This document shows positions 56,372 to 64,000 of a DNA stretch of 64,000 nucleotides, in pieces; position 1 is the stretch's first letter, and every line of letters starts with the position of its first letter. The translations under genes and the position numbers were made by a program. A model generated the notes under the pieces. It did no database searches. It had not been told where the DNA came from and saw only the letters and a program-made list of their open reading frames with translations. The stretch is taken from the NCBI GenBank assembly GCA_023053545.1, contig JAKZAN010000002.1, positions 9,296,790-9,360,789 on the forward strand, read 5' to 3'. This DNA is from Lepidurus packardi (lineage: Eukaryota > Arthropoda > Branchiopoda > Notostraca > Triopsidae).

Positions 56372-57496
56372 TTATTCCTTATGTATTGTAATTGGACAAA
56401 TTTTGGTGAACAAGAGCATATTAGCTGGTAGAACGCCTAAGCGGACTGGCCAAGTTCCTTGCAAAGTCCAAAATGTCTCAGTTATTGACGCAAACTTCAA
56501 CGTGAGCGCTTGGCTAATCAGGATAACGACTCGGCCTTTTTGGGCCAAAACTCGGTTCATTTCGGGCACAATCTGAGCGAAAAGCTCTGGCATTCTCTCA
56601 AAAGTGCCGAACTTGAGGCCGAAGGGCACATCGCACAAGATAACATCAAACATACTGTCTCGGAAAGATAAATGTCTGGCATCGCCTTGAAAAAGGTATA
56701 GTCGGTGGTCAAGTTTAGCGCTGGTTCGGTTCTCACAGGCCTTTTGTAGCTGTCCGGGATCTGAATCCAATCCGATAGCTACAGCAGCCGAGTATTGTGT
56801 CAGCGCCTCTATTAGGATCGTTGCCGCTCCAGACATCGGGTCCAGTACCAGATCGGAAGAGGTAATTTTAGCGAGGGATGCCATTGCGCAACAAATCGTG
56901 GACCGAACAGCCAAATAACGTAAATACGGACGCTCCGACAATGGTTTTTTCGTTACGGGCAAACCAATGACGAAAAAGTCGTCATTGAGATGGACGAAGA
57001 TGTCCAGATCATTGTTTCTCAAATCCACTACCCAGCCTAAGGTCGAGGTAAGATAAGAGCCTACACTTGCTGCCATGGATTGAGGATGAACGCCAGAACG
57101 GTATTGACCCGTAATTCGGCAATTGATGCGAAATTTTGGAACGGCTTGCTGCTCGCAAAGACGACTTGCAGGTGACTGTAATGTAGACCAAGTTTGGAAG
57201 GCTTCTTGCCAAGGCAGAGGGTGGGACTGGAGGTAACTGGAGACTTGGTTTAGAGATTCTGAATTGGTCTTAAAAACGGCGGGAGATTGCTCTTGTAGGA
57301 TTTCCACGAAGAGCCTTTCGAGTGTCCGGATACTTAGCAATTTTTTAGAGAAATTTGAAGGGCAATGGAAAAATATTTTACCAGTTCTCCGGCAGGAGAC
57401 TGTAACGTTAAGCTCTTTATGCGACTGGAGCTCATGCTCCACGAATTTATCCAACCCATGACCCATGGTCCCAAAGAATGACGTTTGTGGATGCAT
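56372..57496 (-). CDS. THUMPD2: THUMP domain-containing RNA methyltransferase (THUMPD2-like)
   Basis: A single-exon gene of 374 residues. The start FFGTMGHGLDKFVEHEL followed by GKIFF resembles the N-terminal ferredoxin-like/THUMP region of THUMPD2. A second block at ~121-180 (VDLRNNDLDIFVHLND) is the rest of the THUMP module. The Rossmann methyltransferase domain has SERPYLRYLAVRSTICCAMA (188-207), the SAM-binding motif DPMSGAATIL (219-228) and a catalytic motif CDVPFG (288-293) where related enzymes have (D/N)PP(F/Y)-type sequences. Human THUMPD2 is longer, about 500 residues; the difference is largely a charged linker absent here. THUMPD2 with TRMT112 makes N2-methylguanosine in U6 snRNA (family knowledge). 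THUMPD3 or TRM11 relatives are alternatives, but the start sequence favours THUMPD2. Confidence 0.82.
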   Translation of the reverse strand: MHPQTSFFGTMGHGLDKFVEHELQSHKELNVTVSCRRTGKIFFHCPSNFSKKLLSIRTLERLFVEILQEQSPAVFKTNSESLNQVSSYLQSHPLPWQEAFQTWSTLQSPASRLCEQQAVPKFRINCRITGQYRSGVHPQSMAASVGSYLTSTLGWVVDLRNNDLDIFVHLNDDFFVIGLPVTKKPLSERPYLRYLAVRSTICCAMASLAKITSSDLVLDPMSGAATILIEALTQYSAAVAIGLDSDPGQLQKACENRTSAKLDHRLYLFQGDARHLSFRDSMFDVILCDVPFGLKFGTFERMPELFAQIVPEMNRVLAQKGRVVILISQALTLKFASITETFWTLQGTWPVRLGVLPANMLLFTKICPITIHKE

Positions 57497-58833
57497 AACA
57501 ATTACAAAATTACCTAATGGGAGTTATCCAATGCTAATGAAATTTGTTTGAAATGTATACCGGCATAAATACTGTGGACTTTTTAAGTTGTGTGTGTTGT
57601 TTTCTGATTTGATTTTCGTGCAGATGACGCACAAACAAAAACCTAACAAAACACCTTGGCAACAGGGGAGCGGCATTCTTTAAAGCTATGTAGTTCATTC
57701 GCATTCGAAACAATAATTTTTTGAAGACTCCAAATCATGAACTGGGAACGAAAGCATTAATTATTAGTATTGAATTAATATATGAATTATTATAACTATT
57801 ATTAGTTCGAATTTACACGCAACGCTCCAACCTGAATTGATTCGGTGCATACAGAGTGTTAAAATCTTATAATTCTACTAAAAACATTCAATAATAATGA
57901 GAATCTTGGCATAGAATGAGCTAAGTTGATAACTCTTAGGGATTACAGTAAGTTAGTTTTCGAGATTATTAGAAACAGTGTAAAAGAACATATCTGGTTC
58001 CAAATACATTTTGCATACAATTTAAGTGTCGAAAACTTGTTTTCGTTTGAACCACTGTTTAAACATGGTAGAATTTTAGAGGGCATAATGTATGTTTTTA
58101 ACACAAATCCTTAAGCAAATCTAAAACTTCCGCTTTTAGACCTTCCATAAAACCCTTTTCTATGAAATTCTTAAAACTTCTTCCATATTATTCGCGGTTC
58201 AGGCTCAACAATTTTTCCTACCCAATTTTAAAGCTGTATCCGAATGCGCCTCTATATTCCGGACATTTATTGTGGTGTTGAGTGATCCTAACTTAGGCTT
58301 GATTACCGCTGTTATTTATGAGGTAAATGACGTAACCTTGCATACAGTATATTTTTCATTCATCGCTCTTTAACTGAGTGGCATATAGTGTCTAGTAAAG
58401 GAATGTGGCTTGTACAAGACTGTGCCGGAATAGTGGCTTATCAAAGGGTTTTGTTACGGCTAGACGTCGCCATTTTGCTTCAGGGCATGTTAGAACGACT
58501 TCTTCCTTGCAAAATATATTAAATTTTTGGTCCAGCCACCGTTTCGTTCTTTTGTGCTAATAATTTATGTTGAACATTTCATAAGTAACCCAACAATGAC
58601 AATGCATGATGATTCATCAGTGTGATTCGTACGTGCTAGGTTTGTGCAATCGACGTTAAGGATTCCCCTTAGACTCCGGTTATAATATTTTTGTTGTTGT
58701 TTGTACCCTGTTGCAGGTTACAGATGAAGGTATTCGGTCGTCTCGCATACTGCACTCGGGTTTTCATCAGTTTTGGGCATTAAAATAAGCGTCACAAGCG
58801 AGAAACCGTACAGAAAAGCTTCGTGGGGGAAGA
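57497..58833. promoter_or_regulatory. Divergent intergenic region between THUMPD2 and USP9X
   Basis: 1.34 kb separate the start codons of two divergently transcribed genes. The middle (57,730-58,330) is AT-rich and no other gene is seen. A pyrimidine run with TTGCAG near 58,710-58,716 looks like a splice acceptor, so the USP9X transcript probably has a non-coding first exon upstream and coding exon 1 begins near 58,717 (inference). Bidirectional promoter activity is plausible. Confidence 0.45.
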
Positions 58834-61800
58834 ATGACAATACAAATCGCCATGAGGGGTAGTCAAGGAGGTGGAGATCCACCCCAAGAAGGGCAATCCC
58901 CTCCAACGCCAGTGAAGGTAAGCAAATAAATAAATTTCATTATACTCGATAATTAGTTTCTGTTTCTGTTTCAGCCCACCGGAAACGCAGTCATTACTAA
59001 TGAAGAGCCCAATCCGGCTGATAGCAACGAATCGGAAGTCTTGTTGGACGAAAATGGAGAACCTCATTTTCCTCACGCCGAACTGGCCAAACTTGACGAC
59101 ATGATATCCCGGCCACGCTGGATTGTTCCTGTGCTGCCGGGCTCGGAATTGGAGGTGCTTCTCAACGCCTCCATTAATCTATGCAAGAAAGGCTTGGACA
59201 CGCGGAGTGAGGCATGCCAGCGTTTCTTCCAAGAAGGCCTTACCAAAAGCTTTACGAAAATTTTAACGGACGAAGCCGTGAGCACTTGGAAATTTGATAT
59301 CCATCGCTATATCTTTCGCAATTGTGAGCGCCTTGTCGAGCTGTGTATCGTCAAGCTCAGCCAGGACTGGTTCCCCTTACTAGATTTGTTAGCCATGGTT
59401 TTTAACCCTCATTGCAAGTATGTGTTAAAACTGTCATAACTTATACCTTAACTTTCCACCTAATTTGCGTCTTTTCATAGATTTCACACATATAATGTGT
59501 CTAGGAACTCGGATACTGTGCCTGTAGGCGCACAGGTTTCAGATGAAGACATCTTCGCAAGGCCTCCAGATGGTCGAGCTTTCCGAGGCTGGCTCGTAGA
59601 TCTCATAAATAAGTACAGACGACTTTTACTTTCTGAACTTGGAGCAAAGTGCATTTTCTGTAACGAGTCTCGTTCAAGTCCTACTAAATGCTAAAGTTTT
59701 TGCTTATTCATTAGTAAAACTTAATTAAATCTTAATTAAAAGTTAATTAAATCTTGCTCCCCTTGTTAGATTTGGTCGGCTGGGCGGATTTCAAATTTTG
59801 TTGGAAAGGTTTCAGAATGGACAGAATCTGTCCTTATCAGTCATGTACGCACTCACTCGTCCCTTCGGTCTCTGCTACGAGCTTTTGACTGCCCCGACGA
59901 TAGTCAAATACCTTATGCCCATCGTGGTATGTTCGCCAAACTTTCATTTCTATCTAACCTTGCGTATATCTAACCGTTGTTGTGGTTTCCCATGAAAAGC
60001 AATTCCGTTTGCCGTTTTTGGACGTTTAGCTTATCATCTCAGAGAGAGAGAGCTCGCTTTCTAATGTCTATTTATGGTTCTTTTTATAGGAGGTGGTGCC
60101 CGTGTTCTTGGACCAGCTGACGGATGACGAGCTGAAGAAAGAAGCCAAGCACGAGTCGAAAAACGACGTTATATCCGCGCTCGTGAAAGCACTCAAATGC
60201 ATTGCTTCACGCGTACCAAGGCATGATGATTCGGTTTTGCAGCGACTCGAGATGTTCCGCTTGGGCATGATTTTGCGCCTTTTACGTATTTCATCGTTTA
60301 ATGGCAAAATGCACGCCTTGAACGAGATTAACAAAGTTATTGGGTGCGTGGCTTCGGGCTATCCCACGCATCGCGGTGGTTCCGGAGGGGGTGTGGCGGC
60401 CAGTGTGAGCACGACAGCCATGTCCGGGTCCTTGACAGGTGGTCTTCAGCATGAAGAAGAGGAGTGGTTAACGGCAGACAGAATGGCGGCATGGCTGCGT
60501 GAAAATAAAGTGCTGCAAATTGTTTTGGCTGATTCCTTGCACCAACCGCAATACGTGGAGAAACTGGAGAAAATCCTGCGGTTCGTCATTAAAGAAAAAG
60601 CATTAACGCTGGAAGACCTGGATAACATCTGGGCCTCCCAAGCGGGCAAACACGAAGCCATTGTCAAGAATGTACATGATTTGTTGGCCAAACTCGCCTG
60701 GGATTTCTCACCGGAGCAGTTGGATCACCTTTTTGAGTGTTTTCAAGTAAACAACAAAAAATTTTAATCGAATAGAAAACACTTTTTTTAACGATACAAA
60801 TCAATGAAAACTAAACACATCTGTTTACAGGCAAGTTGGACCACAGCTGGGAAGAAACAGCGTGAAAAATTGCTGGAATTGATTCGTCGGTTAGCGGAAG
60901 ATGACAAGGACGGGGTGATGGCGAACAAAGTGTTGACGTTGTTCTGGAATTTGGCTCATTCGCTAGATGTTGCCACGGAAATCATGGACCAAGCGTTATC
61001 GGCTCATGTAAAAATCCTCGATTATTCCTGCTGCCAAGACCGTGACGCCCAAAAGACGATTTGGTTGGACCGATGCGTCAAAGAAATCTCGAACCCCGAA
61101 CAGACATGGGTTTTGCAAGCGTTGAGGCAAATCCGGGATATTTGTTGCTTGTACGCGGAAACGCCAGCCAATTTTAACCACGCCCAACGCACCCCGCATC
61201 TTCTTTACCGCCAAGAAGTGGTCAATCGCCTTCAGCAGCAGCATTCGTTAGTCATCCTCCTGGCCGAGAATCTGACCAAATACATGGAACGCGTCCGCCA
61301 ACAAGTTAAAGGTACCTAAGAATATAGTAAAATTCAGAAAATAATTCAAAATATCCAGAATAATTCCAAATATGTTTAAAATATAGTAAAAATATAGTAA
61401 GAATATAGTAAAAATATTCGAATTTGGCGAAAGTGTTCAGCTTGAATGAGGTATTGTGGATTGGTTTGAACTCTTTTGCGTCCGTTTACAGAAAATCCGA
61501 GTTTGGATCCTAATACGTTTCTCTCGGACGGCCGATATCCACACTTGACTCACGTCCAGGAGCGGCTAAATTTCTTACGGTTTTTACTCAAGGTAAGGAC
61601 TACTTAATTTTTAGGTGTATTTAGGCGGTTATATTGATTTTGGTCTGACAGGATGGACAGTTGTGGTTATGCGCACCTCAAGCGAAGCAAATCTGGCAGA
61701 CGTTGGTAGAACGCGCCGTATTTCCAGCAGACCGGGAAGCTTGTTTTCGTTGGTTTTCCAAACTCATGAGTGAAGAGCCGGATTTGGACCCTGAAATCAA

Positions 61801-64000
61801 CAAAGATTTCTTCGAAAGCAATATCCTGCAATTGGATCCAGTGTTGCTCACCGAAAGCGGCATGAAGTACGTAAAGTGCAACGTTAAAGTTCATTTTTGA
61901 TTAAGTTTTTTTAATTGTGTTTATTTTACTATTTAACTGTTTCTTCAGGTGTTTTGATCGTTTTTTCAAAGCTGTAAACGCCAAAGAAGGGAAGTTAGTT
62001 GGAAGACGAAAAATGGACGATGTAGAATTAATTGGCATGGATTACTTATGGAAAGTATGTTTAATTAACCCTTGGATTGAGTAGAAGTTTCTAATTTGGA
62101 GCTTCTCTTTATGAAGGTGATCCTGTCTGGTGGAGAAGACATTGCCCAGCGAGCTATTGAACTATTAAAAGACACGTATACGAATTTGGGGCCTCGGTTG
62201 ATCACCAATCAGATCGGCATTCACGAAGAATTCATCGGCGTGTGTATGGATCGTCTCAAAACCTTTTACGACACCGTTTCAGTCCTGGATTCGGATAAAG
62301 ACAGCCTAAATCGAGTCCGTCAGGAGACCACACGTCTCTGCCGTGTTTTGAGGCTCTTGCATCTCTACGTAACAGAATGCGATGCAGCCTTTAGAGAAGA
62401 AAGGCAGCTCTTGCCATTAGGTCGAGCCTATCGCGGCAAACACTTGACACTCACAATCCGATTTCCCTCCCAAAACCGTCAGCTCGAGGACATTGAAGTA
62501 TGGACGCACTCCAGAGACACTGTCGCATCCTTACGTCGACACATTTTGCACCGTTTGAAAGGTGCTCCCATTACCACCGCCCAAGGCACGGCAACAACAG
62601 TGGGTCAGGCAACAGGAACCAGTCCAGCTGGACCAGGTGGCGTGATTAGTGCTACCGTACCCGGTATCAAGCTAGACTTGTTTTTGAACAACGAACTGCT
62701 CGACCCAGCTGAAGATCAAAGACTCATTGGAGATATTCCCATGCGAGACAAGACAGTAATCACTTAAAGTTTTTTTAAAAAAATTGGTCTCTAAAGGACT
62801 GGCCTGATAAATTATTTTTTTGGTGAAGATTTTGTCGGCGAAACTGTCCCAAGTGGGCTCGGCCGTGCCCGGTTCGCCTGATAGCAGCTCGGATAGCTCG
62901 GTAGGATCACCCCAACATGTGGCGTATGGCGCAACTCATTGCGTTTCTGAAGTTGGACTCCCGGCAGTCGTAATTTTCTGTTTAATTTTACTTTTAATTC
63001 GAATTAAATGGTTTTTGGTGGTTAGATTATGTCCCGGAAGGCGAAAAACGCCCAGTTTTTATGTCAAGTAGTGGAATTGGGATGTACCTTGGGCAATTCT
63101 GTGTTAAGAGACGCGGCGCGAGCATTATTACTGGCAATTCCTGCTGATGTGCAAACAGTGGAGCAGATCAGGGGATTCTGCGTGGAACAATGCAGACATA
63201 ACGAAGTTATGGTGATCAACAATGTACATCAAGGCTTGGAAAACCTGTTTTTCGCCCAGTTACCCGCGTTTGTCCTATACCATCTTGAAGTTAGAGAACA
63301 AGAAGTGGTTTTTGACTGAAGCTAATCGGTTTTTTAACTTTTCTGATAGGTTTTATATTCGCTCTTAATGCCAGCAAATGGAACGACCTCAGATAAAGCC
63401 TTTGAGCTGCAATACAACTTTGTTCGCAGTGGTGGGATCGGCTTGGTGTTGTCTATGTGTGTTCGGAACAATTTCTTGCCTTCGGCCGACCCGATCCTCA
63501 AGCGAGCTGCTTTCTTGGCACTTTTACGACTGACCAAACTTGTTTTAACCATCAGTGCCAATGCGACGCTGCAAGTTCTTGTAGAAGCGTACCAAAATGG
63601 AAGCGGAGTGGGCGAAGGGAGTGGACTTGGCACACGACACCATCGAGCCTTGATCCTACAACAAGCCTTGCAGCATATACCCTCGCCTGTCCATGACTTG
63701 ATGCTGAGGAACGTGGCAGTACAGTTGTCCCAAAACTTGATGGATAAAGCTGTTCAACCTGTACCGGATTTAGGCCTCATTCAAGCTCTACTGCGGTTGG
63801 CCTGGGCGGCTAGTGCTGGTAGTTTGAAGCAGTGGAATGCGTCGTGGGAGGAGCTACACCGGTTGCATGATTCTACTGCACCTGAACAAGCTGACAATGA
63901 AGATTTACAAGGTAGAATTTTTCGAAAAACTTGATTATTTCATAGTTGGATTATTTATTCTATTTGATAATTTGATTACGTTTATTTTCTGTTCATAGTT
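58834..64000 (+). CDS. USP9X: Ubiquitin carboxyl-terminal hydrolase USP9X / fat facets, N-terminal half (cut by window end)
   Basis: Fourteen exons are visible: 58834-58917, 58975-59417, 59481-59612, 59770-59926, 60090-60746, 60831-61311, 61492-61592, 61652-61866, 61949-62054, 62117-62755, 62829-62969, 63026-63289, 63350-63911, and the first two bases of another at 63999. Phases agree at every junction, giving about 1,328 codons. Conserved blocks run in USP9X order: [77 protein letters not shown], and [20 protein letters not shown], then [20 protein letters not shown] and [20 protein letters not shown] ubiquitin-like domain lies at ~899-1005 and a [12 protein letters not shown] linker follows. 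This part is helical-repeat scaffold; the cysteine protease domain lies beyond the window. USP9X/faf removes ubiquitin from many substrates in endocytosis, Notch and TGF-beta signalling. The donor of exon 12 (GAA|GTTAGA) is chosen from similarity and is the least certain junction. Confidence 0.95.

Overview
This window is eukaryotic and almost certainly arthropod. Six protein-coding genes with clear animal orthologues can be read through spliced exons, with GT-AG introns mostly 50-80 bp long. Intergenic spacers in the right part are short, and a Bel/Pao LTR retrotransposon is present. The combination of tiny introns, tight packing and sequence style fits a branchiopod crustacean such as Daphnia. 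That species-level guess is inference, not proof.

Layout. From 1 to about 29.4 kb I find no convincing gene. This stretch is AT-leaning non-coding DNA with simple runs and several repeat structures: an ~87-bp tandem array (1734-2060), a 260-bp palindromic element (2319-2578), a dispersed GTTACTCCGG-type repeat, a ~105-bp repeat carrying TGACGTCA sites (20106-20345), and a 935-bp element with 20-bp terminal inverted repeats flanked by TTAA (23447-24389). From 29,421 to 35,891 lies a Bel/Pao retrotransposon with two identical 296-bp LTRs and an AATAC target duplication. Its reverse transcriptase carries a frame-breaking internal deletion and an altered YxDD motif. From 35.9 to 42.5 kb is a second gene-poor stretch.

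The right third is gene-dense. On the plus strand are CEP19 (42,471-43,109) and GTF2F2, the TFIIF beta subunit (44,071-45,217). A head-to-tail minus-strand cluster follows, separated by only 289-416 bp: AMBRA1 (45,450-50,272), PCCA (50,689-53,666), a centrobin-like coiled-coil gene (53,956-56,053) and THUMPD2 (56,372-57,496). A 1.3-kb divergent intergenic region then leads to the plus-strand USP9X/fat facets orthologue (58,834 to the window end). That gene is cut off after about 1,328 codons, before its protease domain.

The genes do not form one pathway. They are housekeeping genes: transcription initiation, autophagy and cyclin turnover, mitochondrial propionyl-CoA metabolism, centriole or cilium biology (two genes), snRNA modification, and deubiquitination. 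Exon boundaries were derived by hand from splice signals. Reading phase was checked across every junction, and the final lengths of 736 aa (PCCA), 259 aa (GTF2F2) and 1242 aa (AMBRA1) come out in frame. I did not find a wholly new biological system. The most unusual items are the recently inserted but RT-defective Bel/Pao copy, the TTAA-flanked inverted-repeat element, the TGACGTCA-rich repeats, and lineage-specific changes in AMBRA1 and USP9X.
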